64,000 nt of DNA from Clavelina lepadiformis (taxonomy: Eukaryota; Chordata; Ascidiacea; Aplousobranchia; Clavelinidae): assembly GCF_947623445.1 (NCBI RefSeq), contig NC_135240.1, positions 4,588,001 through 4,652,000 on the forward strand. Reading direction: 5' to 3'. Of this stretch, positions 36,574 to 47,209 are shown piece after piece. Every line of letters begins with the position of its first letter. Position 1 is the stretch's first letter. The position numbers and the translations under genes were made by a program. The notes under the pieces were generated by a model, which saw only the letters and a program-made list of their open reading frames with translations, had not been told where the DNA came from and made no database searches.

Positions 36574-38125
36574 ATGAAGATGCTGTCAAGATCTACTATA
36601 TCAGCTGGACGATTGTTATGCTTGACCGGTCATCTGAAACCATGTCCAACCTCAATTCGCTCTATTACATCACAAAGCAAAGTAATATCCATTTGTGATG
36701 GAACAATGCATTATGTTGACACAGGTGCTATTGTGATGCAGTTTCATGAAAAATGATGATAAGCTGATGATCATATTCATGTGATCATATTGTCATTGTG
36801 ACAGAAAAACATCCAGAACGTGCGGTCATCTTTCTCCATGGCAACCCTACATCATCGTTTCTATGGAGACGAATCATTCCTCATGTCCAAGATGTCTCTC
36901 GTTGTCTTGCTCCTGACCTCATAGGGATGGGAAGGTCATCAAAGGTCACTGGGTCAATGTACACATTTGAAGATCACTTTAAATATCTGTCAAAGTGGTT
37001 TGACTCCATTGACCTGCCAGAGAAGGTTCCACCTTTTGTTCAAATTTAATCAAACTATTGAAAATATATTTCCAATGAATTGCATAAAATTAGAAAAGTT
37101 GTTTTAAAAGTCACTTTCCATCTAAAACTGACCACTTCTCAGAATCTTCGTTGTTCGGAACCCTTTTGTCTTCATATGAATTGCATCACATGAACCAACC
37201 ACATCACATGATCTGTTTTCTTGTTTAGTTGAACCTTGTCGTCCATGACTGGGGTTCAGGGTTGGGTTTCCACTGGGCAAATTTGCACCGAGGTCGTGTG
37301 GCGTCGATCACCCACATGGAGAGTTTAGTTTCCCCGTTGAAGTCATGGGATGAGTTTCCTGAGGGTGGTCGCAAAATATTCCAGGCGATGAGGTCACCTG
37401 CAGGTTTGTTCGTCGTTAAGTTGTTGCTGCAGAGCATCGTGCAAACTGCGTATACGAATATCTACTCTCAATCTCTCTCTCTCTCTCTCTAACAGTTAAC
37501 TTCTTTCTGGAAAAGCAACAAAATAAGACGTAAAGAATGAACTTGTGATGAAATATTCTTGTTTAACTTCTATGAGGCCGCACTCATTTTCTTCATCAGG
37601 GGAGGAATTGGTTTTGAAGAAGAACATCTTTGTTGAGCGGATTCTTCCCTCCAGCGTTATCCGGAAACTTGATGAGGAGGAAATGACGTCATACTTGGAC
37701 CCATTCAAGGAACCCGGGGAGGATCGTCTCCCCACCCTTACCTGGCCCCGGGAAATCCCCATAGAAAGCGATGGTAACAATAACACGATTGGAAGTGATT
37801 TTATCTGAGTGTAGATTTTCCAGACAATTGTTGGCTAAAATTATTTCCGGAAAATGTATTTATAAGATGTCTATTTTCAGGCCCTGCCAATGTTGTTCAG
37901 TTTGCAAAGTCATGGAAGAGTTGGCTTGAGCAGTCTTCAGATTTGCCGAAACTCTACATCAACGCGCATCCCGGATTCTTCTCGTCCTTCATCAAGCAGA
38001 TAACAAAGGATTGGCCAAATCATCGGGTTGTCGAGGTCAAAGGTCATCATTTTCTTCAGGAGGATTCACCGGATGAGATCGGAAGAGCTCTCAGGGACTT
38101 CCTTAAAAAAGATGTCTTCAATTGA
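36574..38125 (+). CDS. Renilla-luciferase-like haloalkane-dehalogenase-family alpha/beta hydrolase
   Basis: Five exons join in phase: 36574-36724, 36805-37025, 37229-37403, 37600-37773 and 37881-38125, giving 321 residues (Renilla luciferase: 311). The oxyanion motif HGNPTSS is at 62-68. The nucleophile Asp131 lies in VVHDWGSG with Trp132 beside it, the acid Glu155 in HMESLV, and the base His297 in KGHHFLQED. Asp-to-Glu spacing (24) equals that of Renilla luciferase (Asp120-Glu144), and the C-terminal stretches LTWPREIPI and HPGFFSSFI are close to its LSWPREIPL and DPGFFSNAI. The first ~45 residues are basic and Ser/Arg-rich, which could be a mitochondrial presequence. Homologues include bacterial haloalkane dehalogenases and coelenterazine luciferases. 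Whether this one emits light, dehalogenates or does something else cannot be told. Confidence 0.93.
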
Positions 38126-38791
38126 AAAGATTTATTAATAAGCTTTCTGTTGTGATTCCAATCATTATGACGTCAGCAAAATAATTGCAAGATCAAAATC
38201 TTTTCTAATCGATTCCTACAGAGAAGCATTATTAGCAAACAAAGCACATTGAATGACAGCTCTATGACCTCACTATGCAATATGTTATGTTTTTGCCAAA
38301 AATTTACATCGTTCTACTTTAAGTGTTTGGCTTTCTCCGCTATGGCCCCTACGGTTTTTGTGGCGTAACAATACGACGATTGTGCAACAGTTTGGCTTTG
38401 TCAACTTTATTGTAAGTGCTCTAAAGTTTGATCAGATTGTTTGCCACACAACATGTTTCCAAACCCGAAAATTGCAAATTAAGCGACACGGCTGTGTTGT
38501 AGAAAGATGATAAGTTTACGTTTTACCCTGAAACTCAGTGAACAGCGTTGTAGGCGTTTTATTACTGACCACGCTACAATTTCTTTCAAGGGTCAATATA
38601 AATGCGCTTGAAATAAGTGATAGTGTTCAATTTTCTGTTGCAATAAAAGAAAACTTAACGATGGTGATTTTTGCTCATGTCGGTGAAAAACACGCAGCGA
38701 AGAATAACGAAGCTTCGATGTTTGCTTTGATCAGTTTCATCAACATCTCGCTCTCTGGCTTGGAGTGTTGGCTTTTCGTGTCTGACATCAT
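38126..38791. other. Intergenic between hydrolase and HS3ST-like gene 1
   Basis: No gene recognised. The last ~150 bases (about 38637-38790) are repeated at about 41335-41488 as part of the tandem duplication of the following genes. Confidence 0.6.
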
Positions 38792-40335
38792 TCATACCCA
38801 GTTAAACGTCCGATTGAGCATTTTAAATAAAGCCTCGTTGTGAGTTTTGTAGAAACTTTTCAATCGAACCGTCTCCTCGTCGGTCAGCTTAGCGTTGCCG
38901 TTCCTTGTTCGTTGCTTCGATTTTGGAAGTCGCCTCAACTCGCCAGTTTTCCAATATTTGAAGCAGAAATAATTTGTGTCCGGATCTCTGACGTAATCTT
39001 CCTTCAAAAGAAGTTTGGGCAGATCGTAAAAATCTTGAACCTCTTCGATTATTGGACCCGGGTTACTGAGCAGTTTCCCGCCGTCAATTATCATCAGGTT
39101 TGACTGATCGTAATAGGGGAACCACCTTTTCAAGTGCAGGGCGTACAGACCGACAGTTAGAATATGATTAAGGAAATGTCTGTTGTGTTCTTTGATCACT
39201 CTGTAGCTCATCAACGTCGCGCGTTCTTCGATCCACTCCCCAACCTCTTGCGTCATCCTGGGCAGATAAACGTCCAGGTAAGAAGTAAAATTGTGGTAAT
39301 GTGTGAGCTCGCCAGACCCATTGTGGACTCTGAGAAGATCCCACTGGAACAGACAAAACAACACTAAAGTCAAAACAGGAATCAATCTACCTGGAGAGGT
39401 GTTCCAATGAGCTAATTTTACTCCCTGCTCACCTCATGGTGAAAATCTGACAGCGCCCTCTTCACTGGATCGCAAAGCACAAGGAGCAACTTGGTGTGCG
39501 GAAGAACTTTCTTCATGGACATGGGTACAAAGAGAGGCGGAAAGGAAAAATAAGCCGGAGTTTTTTCCGCAACGAACGCGCCTTCCTCGGCCAATGGCAG
39601 ATGAGTGCTGTCAAGAAATCAAGCACGAATTAAACTTTTTGTGAAGGAGGAGCCGGTTCTTAGCTGCAAGAGTGGGCGTCACCATTTTCTAACATCAACT
39701 ATTACGCGTCGCCTACAAGTAGGGTTTTAAATCGTGGCCATTCCAGCGTTGATTGAAAAAGTGAGCTTCGATTTCTAAATCTCCCGCAAACGGGTCTTCC
39801 TTCAACTCCGGCGGAAGTTCTCTTCCCATCCTGATCATCGGATGCGGACGAAGGAAGTTGAAGAGCGCGAAAGTTCCGCATTTCTCAGTTCCTATTCCGA
39901 CGATCTTCGGAAGATGGTGATCTTTTGTCTTGAACACATACGTCACAATGATACAAACGTACCAACTTATATGACCACATAGTTCACATATTAATGTCGA
40001 TGACGTAATTACCTTATTCTGGAATTGTTCTTCTATTTTCAACCAAAGCTCTCTCCTCAATTTGTCTTCAACGGAGACCGGAGCAGGGGGTTCCCCATAT
40101 TGGAAGTTTTGAAATCTTCTCAAAAGATATTCCGCAATCGATTGCGATTGGTCTAAATTACAAATAGCAATGATGATGTCATGTTGTGAAGTGTTGATGA
40201 CGTCATCTCACCTTTGTCGGACAAAACCTGGTTGCGGGGAAGCACCTCTCCACGTAGTCCGAGGTTGAGCAGACAGAGAATGACCAAGTTTAAAACGAAA
40301 AAGGCGATGAGCAGCTTTTTGACCAGAGTCAGCAT
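38792..40335 (-). CDS. Heparan-sulfate 3-O-sulfotransferase-like protein, copy 1
   Basis: Five exons in phase, 40335-40212, 40152-40013, 39928-39717, 39607-39433 and 39343-38792, give a 400-residue type II membrane protein. It starts with a signal anchor (LLIAFFVLNLVILCLLNLGL), as Golgi sulfotransferases do. The PAPS 5'-phosphosulfate loop reads IGTEKCGTFALF (about 97-108 region), followed by AEKTPAYF and LLLVLCDPVKRALSDF, the equivalent of the 3'-phosphate site RDPxxRxLSDY of HS3STs. Here the usual Arg is Cys, while the Ser remains. The final block KQRTRNGNAKLTDEETVRLKSF...NEALFKML corresponds to the HS3ST C-terminus. These enzymes modify glucosamine in heparan sulfate in the Golgi; the exact carbohydrate substrate is unknown. 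It is a tandem twin of copy 2. Confidence 0.85.
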
Positions 40336-41159
40336 TTTGCGTTCTGCACAGTCCTAGAAATATCTGCGTCTGTGAAAATCGGCGTTGATAGTTTATCTTG
40401 TAAGACCGCATCAACTGTTTACGCCTACCATTGTTTATCAATCGGTTTTCCTTTGCTAAAATCTGTCTCTCATAGCAACTTGCAGCTACTTTGACTGTTC
40501 TCCTGCATTCATCCATGACATCTCCTGCATTATGACGTCAGTCTACTATTAGCATGTCATTGGGTGAAAAATATCTTGCCACTAAGATGGGATCAGCAGC
40601 AAGCCAATGGCCATAAAAATCAACGAAATCTCAACTTTATGCCTCCGGTAAATTGCGCAATTTACAGCAAAAGACAAACCTATTTCAATGACTTCTATTA
40701 CAATAGACTTATCTATACTGGAAAAATTTTGTTATCATCCCTTTATCCCAGGTTACAATTGACGAAGTGGCTTTCAACAATGACATTAAATTGACAGCAA
40801 ATACTCATAAACGACATTTACTGTACAAGACATGAATTAATGGTTAATTCGGAAAATATCATTAAAATACGACAAGTCATTGCTCACTTTCACTATTGTA
40901 GTTTCTTTTCGAAAATTGCATTGGAAAACAAAATCTGATGGTTTTTATGAAAAGTTTTCCACTATTTGTAGGTAATTGTAACAATTACAATACATTGATA
41001 AGTTTTAGACTGCTACATACTCAAAATGAGCTTTATTTGATATTTCCTTCACTAAACTTGAACAAATCTTCATAAACTTGAACACCCGTTCCTCTCACCC
41101 AAAGCTACCATCTCCCAAAATCTGCAAATTTCAGTTAAATACGTTGCTTTATAGCCCGA

Positions 41160-41280
41160 GGACATGTCGAGCGTTTTGCGACGTCACAAACAATCCGCGC
41201 TATCAGTTCCATATCCGCCATTATCTTCGCGCAGTGGACCTGGTTCTATACGACCAACACCTTGTATACACATGATACTG
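41160..41280. repeat. Duplicated upstream block of HS3ST-like gene 1
   Basis: About 120 bases, from the GCGACGTCACAAAC region to GATACTGCAAGGAA, are similar to 43613-43740 upstream of copy 2. This marks the edge of the ~2.5-kb tandem duplication unit. Confidence 0.75.
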
Positions 41281-41488
41281 CAAGGAACCTGATTTCAAAT
41301 GGTCGAGATGGTTTTCCTGAAAAAGTGATGTTGCAATCAAAGAAAACTTAACGATGGTGATTTTTGCATTTTCATGTCGGTAAAAAACACGCAGCGAAGA
41401 ATAACGAAGCTTCGATGTTTGCTTTGTTCAATTTCATCAACATCTCGCTCTCTGGCTTGGAGTGTTGGCTTTTCTTATATGACGTCAT

Positions 41489-43138
41489 TCATATCCAGTT
41501 AAACGTCCGATTGAGCATTTTAAATAAAGCCTCGTTGTGAGTTTTGTAGAAACTTTTCAATCGAACCGTCTCCTCGTCGGTCAGCTTAGCGTTGCCGTTC
41601 CTTGTTCGTTGCTTCGATTTTGGAAGTCGCCTCAACTCGCCAGTTTTCCAATATTTGAAGCAGAAATAATTTGTGTCCGGATCTCTGACGTAATCTTCCT
41701 TCAAAAGAAGTTTGGGCAGATCGTAAAAATCTTGAACCTCTTCGATTATTGGACCCGGGTTACTGAGCAGTTTCCCGCCGTCAATTATCATCAGGTTTGA
41801 CTGATCGTAATAGGGGAACCACCTTTTCAAGTGCAGGGCGTATAAACCCACAGTTAGAATATGATTAAGGAAATGTCTATTGTGTTCTTTGATCACTCTG
41901 TAGCTCATCAACGTCGCGCGTTCTTCGATCCACTCCCCAACCTCTTGCGTCATCCTGGGCAGATAAACGTCCAGGTAAGAAGTAAAATTGTGGTAACGAC
42001 TGAGCTCGCCAGACCCATTGTGCACTCTGAGAAGATCCCACTAAAACATACGAAGTAAGATCAAAGTCAAACCTGGAATCAATCTACCTGGAGAGGTGTT
42101 CCAATGACTTAATTTTACTCCCTGCTCACCTCGTGTTGGAAATCTGACAGCGCCCTCTTCACTGGATCGCAAAGAACAAGGAGCAACTTGGTGTGCGGAA
42201 GAACTTTCTTCATGGACATGGGTACAAAGAGAGGCGGAAAGGAAAAATAAGCCGGAGTTTTTTCCGCCACGAACGCGCCTTCCTCCGCTAGAGGCAGACG
42301 AGCACTGACAAAAAGTAAACTCCAAGTGAAAGTTTAGTAAAGAGAAGGCAACGTAAACAAGTTTTTGCTTGAGATAACAACTTTTCATTACGACAGCACT
42401 AAATTGCAATCCCCGTCTTCTAAGTGTACGCAACACAACCATCATGTATCATCACACAACCTACCAGTATTGTTTTAAATCGTAGAAAGTCGAAGATTGG
42501 TCAAAGTAGTGAGCTTCGATTTCTAAATCTCCCACAAACGGGTCATCCTTCAACTCCGGCGGAAGTTCTCTTCCCATCCTGATCATCGGATGCGGACGCA
42601 GGAAGTCAAAGAGAGCAAAAGTTCCGCACTTCTCAGTTCCTATCCCGACGATTTTCGGAAGATGGCAACTTTTCGTCTGCAGTACAAGCGTCACAATATT
42701 ACAACTGTGGTGCTTTATGACAATAACAATCGACAATAGTTAGCAAGGATGCCGATGACACGATTGTTAACATATTAATATCGATGACGTAATTACCTTA
42801 TTCTGGAATTGTTCTTCTATTTTCAGCCAAAGCTCTCTCCTCAATTTGTCTTCATCGGAGACCGGAGCAGGGGGTTCCCCATATTGGAAGTTTTGAAATC
42901 TTCTCAAAAGATATTCCGCAATCGATTGCGATTGGTCTAAATTACAAATAACAATAATGACGTCATGCAATCTTGATGTCACAGTGCAAACCAATGTAAA
43001 TTACGTCATCTTACATGTGTCAAATGAAATCTGGTTCCGGGGAAGCACCTTCCGGCGTAGTTCGAGGTTGAATAGACAGAGTGTGACGACAGATAAACAG
43101 AAGACGCCAAGAAGCAAACTTTTCATCAGAGTTAGCAT
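41489..43138 (-). CDS. Heparan-sulfate 3-O-sulfotransferase-like protein, copy 2
   Basis: Five exons, 43138-43015, 42936-42797, 42676-42465, 42304-42130 and 42040-41489, have lengths 124, 140, 212, 175 and 552, the same as in copy 1, and give 400 residues. The signal anchor is more changed (LLLGVFCLSVVTLCLFNLEL), but the 552-nt last exon is nearly identical to that of copy 1, with only a few residue changes (LTHY to LSRY; last residue V to I). The KCGT loop, KTPAYF and LCDPVKRALSDF are all kept. Flanking non-coding blocks are duplicated too. The uneven divergence between first and last exons suggests gene conversion or selection on the head. Confidence 0.85.
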
Positions 43139-43612
43139 TTTAAGCCGCGCTGGGTCTTAAGGAATATCCGCGTCTGTGAAAATCAGTTTTAAGATTGTAT
43201 CAGCTGCTTATCTTCGCAGAAATATGGACCCTAGGGCATTGACCCGGATTCGAGTCCGACAAAGTCACCTTGAATGCAGCCAACGACTGATTCTTGACTT
43301 AATTCGGGAAGTCTACGCGGAAAAACTTGCTTTCAAGTTCCGACGTAAAACGATTAAGAGATTGGGAGTAGAGGTTTATCGCTCAATGCCGTCACTCCTG
43401 TTGTGTTGCTAGTTGCTGCACTTTCTGCTGACGTAAGCACAAGTTTAGGTGAGATACTCGCAATCTGCCTGTTAAATTCAACAAATATCGCTATTTTAGC
43501 GGCGACGAAGCTGACCGAGGTTGAACAAACTTTTCTAAACTCGCTTGTACTGCAGCTTCAAACACCGACATTTTCTAGACTTCAGGGAAAGGCGTCGTTT
43601 TCGGCGCCCGAG

Positions 43613-43740
43613 GGCAGGGCGAGAGTATCGCGACGTCACAAACAAACCGCGTGATCAGTTCCATATCTGCCATTATTTTTACGTAGTGGACTTCGTTACC
43701 TTGTTGTCGTTACCTCTTGTACACATGATACTGCAAGGAA
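43613..43740. repeat. Duplicated upstream block of HS3ST-like gene 2
   Basis: Partner of 41160-41280 at the same relative place upstream of the second gene, sharing GATCAGTTCCATATCTGCC-like and CATGATACTGCAAGGAA segments. Confidence 0.75.
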
Positions 43741-44529
43741 TGTTGATCAGGAGTTCGATGACGACTACCCAAGTAAGATACGGTGAGGATACATATGGTG
43801 CATAACACCATGTTACATGGTGTAATAGTTCAAGGTTAAACCAATTTTATGATATTTATTTTTACAATGGAACCTAATTAAAACACTTCAAATGAATTAT
43901 GTTATAACAAGTACACCAGTAAACCTTAACTTTATTGGTGAATTTGTGTTTGTGAACCGAAATAAAAAGGGACATTATTATAAATGATTGGAATAATTTG
44001 CATTTCACAACTAATTTTAAAATAAATCATTTCTAAATTTCTGCAGATTGAAGAAAAACAAGAAACAAACTTTCCACGAACCGACTTAAAAAGCAACTAT
44101 CGCTAAAAATTCGAAACTCAGAATAAACAAAATTGCAAGTCATCTTCTTCTGAGGGTTAAAAATCACCTTTGACCTTTCGCACGAGCTTGCATGTGTGAC
44201 GATTTAACCGTGTTTAGTGACTTGTTACGACTGTCACCTGGGTCGAAATATTTGGCGCAAAAATGGCGGTGAAACCTGCAATTTTTACAATTGCAATGTT
44301 TTGTTAAAACACTAAGCACATGATAAAAGTGTCATGAAATATTACACAAAAAATGTCGTTGATATGAAAAAGCGACATGATTTAGAATCAAATCCAAGCC
44401 AAATGCGCTTATTAGCCAACTCGCTTGTTGAAGTGATAGCTTGACGCTGTCACATTCATATCCAGCGATCAACCGCGTGAAAAAAGAGAAAAATAAATGA
44501 GTTCGCGTTTTACGCCATCATTCATCAGC
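43741..44529. other. Intergenic, upstream of the tRNA pair
   Basis: AT-rich with no open frame of note. A possible promoter side for the HS3ST-like gene on its left; no motif stands out. Confidence 0.4.
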
Positions 44530-44601
44530 TCCTACATGGTCTAGTGGTTAGGATTCCTGGCTTTCACCCATGCGGCCCGGGTTCGATTCCCGGTGTAGGA
44601 A
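44530..44601 (+). tRNA. tRNA-Glu (UUC)
   Basis: Seventy-two bases fold as a cloverleaf: acceptor TCCTACA/TGTAGGA, D arm with GGTCTAGTGGTTAGGA, anticodon loop CTTTCAC with TTC at 44563-44565, and T arm CCGGGTTCGATTCCCGG. The A box (TGGTCTAGTGG) and B box (GGTTCGATTCC) are intact, and there is no CCA, as in nuclear genes. Confidence 0.96.
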
Positions 44602-44607
44602 CACTTA

Positions 44608-44678
44608 GCATTGGTGGTTCAGTGGTAGAATCCTCGCCTGCCACGCGGGGGGCCCGGGTTCGATTCCCGGCCAATGCA
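44608..44678 (+). tRNA. tRNA-Gly (GCC)
   Basis: Seventy-one bases with acceptor GCATTGG/CCAATGC, anticodon GCC at 44640-44642, and T arm CCGGGTTCGATTCCCGG. Internal A and B boxes are intact. It starts six bases after tRNA-Glu, so the two could be one dimeric transcription unit. A T run (CTTTACTTTTTTC) follows. Confidence 0.96.
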
Positions 44679-44683
44679 AGCTT

Positions 44684-44695
44684 TACTTTTTTCAA
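44684..44695 (+). terminator. Pol III terminator (T run)
   Basis: A TTACTTTTTTC T-run six or so bases after the tRNA-Gly gene serves as the expected RNA polymerase III stop. Confidence 0.7.
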
Positions 44696-44885
44696 CTGTA
44701 TTATGTATTAAAGTTGTTCTTGATTAACTTTGGTTGTTTTCGCAATAACCAATTATTTAACTTTTTTTTTTCGAGAACTTCGCGCTACAACTGACTTCGT
44801 CGTTAGATTCATAGCCATACCTGCCATGTGGGTCTAATTAAATGAAATATATAGGAAGCTGTTTAATTAAAATCATCAATCAATC

Positions 44886-45045
44886 ATTTTGTTTTTCGTC
44901 AAAAGCACGGTACGGACGAAAAATCAAACCAGTTATTACTAACACGCGCCAATGAACAGGAAAAAGTGACAAAGCCGAAAAGGCTTAAAACGTGCTCAAG
45001 AGAAATAACGTTGATATTTGCTGGTAACAATTAAACCTATAAATT
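44886..45045. repeat. Dispersed SINE-like repeat (copy 2)
   Basis: TCGTCAAAAGCACGGTACGG through TTGATATTTGCTGGTAAC matches 33452-33590. Left of it lies an ATCAATCAATCATT run in place of the ATTC tail of copy 1. Confidence 0.55.
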
Positions 45046-45830
45046 TCAAAGCTATAGGCCTACCAATAAAATTTTGTTTTTGGTGAAACCACACCCACAG
45101 ATAATTCCACATCCTACGTCATACGCAGGTACCGGTCAAGCAGGGTCATGTTGAAATAATTGCCATACCGGTGGCGTTTGTTTGGTGATTATCGACATCA
45201 ACATAATATCGACATTGAAAATCTGCGGCCAACTATGGCAACAAGTCATTGAGCTAATTTTGAAAACCTGGTTATCAAGTTGCCCGGGGCGTCGTATCAC
45301 TCGTTTCAGGTTGTTCGTTTGCTTTTTGCGCACACAATACCGCGTAGCTGACGTAAACAGAACGCTCCCGTTGGTATAAGTTCAAGACCAAGTTTGCGGT
45401 CAAGTGCAGATTTCAAATCACGGAAAAGTTAAAGGTGTCGAGTTCATTTCAATTTTGATTTTCAGGTGAAACCGGAAAGACTTTTGTTTCATTTGGGAGA
45501 TTAGATCGTGATTTCGTTTTGGAAATTTCGGAAATTTTCCAGTTTGTGTTGGATATGAATAAAACACGCGATGCAATGTGCGACGCGAACATAGGAAGCC
45601 AAACTTAACGCGAGTAATTATTAGATAAGAGTTGATTACAGAACGGAATATGGTTGAAATCCAACTTTTCCGCTGTTGTTTGAGAAAAATGGGATGTGAT
45701 GTGAAACGAGAATTTCGGAACTTCGCGTTACAACGAAGCAACAAGACCATAACTAAACAAGATCCAGACATTTTAATTGCGGACGAATTGTGTAATAATT
45801 ATAATCATTCCCAATACAAGGCAAAATTAA
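45046..45830. other. Intergenic
   Basis: Overlapping open frames on both strands (45418-45771 minus, 45632-45898 plus) do not resemble any family and one runs into the piggyBac end, so neither is taken as a gene. Confidence 0.4.
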
Positions 45831-47141
45831 CACTAGAACGGCCGGAAAACAAGTTTACCTCTAACGGCCGATGGTGTCGAAAACGACACCATCCTTAAAA
45901 ATGTACTTTTTGATTTAATTTAGCGAAAAACTCAAAACTAAATACTTCCGTAATGAATTTAGGATGTATTTTGCTTGTTCAGTAGAAACAAAAACTAACA
46001 TATCTACCGCAATTCGACCTTTGATGACGTTGCACACATTTGTAAGAAACGAAAAAAAAACAATATTTATCAGTTGAAACATAAACAATCATTATTCTGA
46101 TGGTAGGTATCTTAACAAAACGCTAACTATTGCAGAAAAAGCTCATATGTTTCCCACACACAATGTGATAAGTCTTTAGAGTTTACAGCAGGACCCATGT
46201 TGATCTATTTACGTCGTGCAGTTTTTGCATTGTGTAAGTTTCCAGTCGCCGTTACCACACAATCCGCAAGTTGGCCTGTTGCAGTGACTTAAACTGTAAT
46301 TATATAATTTTACGACTTTCTTCCGCACATTTCCTTCGCTTTCCAGATGTTCTTCTCTGCGCTGGGTTCACTTCTCTTTGGACCACCTGCTTCCGCTTCA
46401 CCGCGTAAGCATCCGTCAACCCCTCCGTAAGCTGGAGTATGAAGCTTCGTCGGCCGATTTTGCTACCGAAACATTTTCTGTGCAGAATCCAGGAATTTAG
46501 CTCTACTATGTACAGTAGTTTTGTCCTAACAGCCAAAGGTCATCGTCTACTTGATGCATGAGTTGTGTATTTTCTCGCCGTTTGGTCGAAAACGTCCACG
46601 CCTACCTTGTTTTGTTTTGGCCTACACTACAGTTTATAGCCTAGCTCTGCTAATAGCGTATGGCATACAATCCATACGTTGCACAAAAACTGTCGTGTGA
46701 ATTTTACAGTTCGCCTTCGCTGCAAAGCAAAGCGAGTTTGTATTGTGCAAATGTACATGGACAAAGTACGTTTAGGATATCATAAACTCTCCGTAAAAGC
46801 TGTATCTAAATTAGATAAACAATCACTTGAAAAGATAAAACTGGGCTAATCTCAAGTATATGTTAGTTGCAAGTGCAATCGTGCGAAGTAAAAAAATGTT
46901 GTAGTTTACTGGACCTCTAAAACCATCTTGGTGTCGATTTCGACACCTCGGCCGTTGAAGGTATAACAGGTTGTAAAAAATAAATCGAAAATCAAATTTC
47001 GGTAAATATTACTTATACATACTCTTTCAAGAAAGTTAGGAAGCTACTGAAAATTTTATATCGTTGCAACTGCTTTTACTAAAAAAAAATATACATCAAA
47101 ATTCAAAAAGTGTCGATTTCGACACCTCGGCCGTTCTAGTG
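45831..47141. mobile_element. piggyBac element with a remnant transposase (1,311 bp)
   Basis: TTAA duplicates flank it (45827-45830 and 47142-47145). The inverted ends are CACTAGAACGGCCG and CGGCCGTTCTAGTG. Sub-terminal copies of GTGTCGATTTCGACACC, a palindrome, with CTCGGCCGTT occur near both ends (about 45873, 46930 and 47110). The minus strand keeps the last part of a transposase (46536-46300, then a Cys-rich segment). Full piggyBac elements are about 2.5 kb, so this is an internally deleted copy. Confidence 0.88.
46210..46536 (-). pseudogene. piggyBac transposase C-terminal remnant
   Basis: The frame 46536-46300 reads LNSWILHRKCFG...RRSFILQLTEGLTDAY, matching the end of the piggyBac catalytic domain. 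Just beyond it, in another frame (about 46300-46215), lies HCNRPTCGLCGN...QCKNC, the cysteine-rich zinc-binding domain that reads the sub-terminal repeats. The rest of the transposase is gone and the two parts are out of frame, so no working enzyme is encoded. Confidence 0.75.
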
Positions 47142-47209
47142 TTAAACATTAAGCAATAATTACTGTTTTTAGTGGATGATGCTGGTTTACTTTTCACTAA
47201 GCAGTAGGT

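Noticed and set aside
38840-42058. Plus-strand frames at 38840-39103, 39164-39367, 41537-41800 and 41861-42058
   Set aside because: They are mirror frames of the HS3ST-like last exons and are repeated only because those exons are duplicated.
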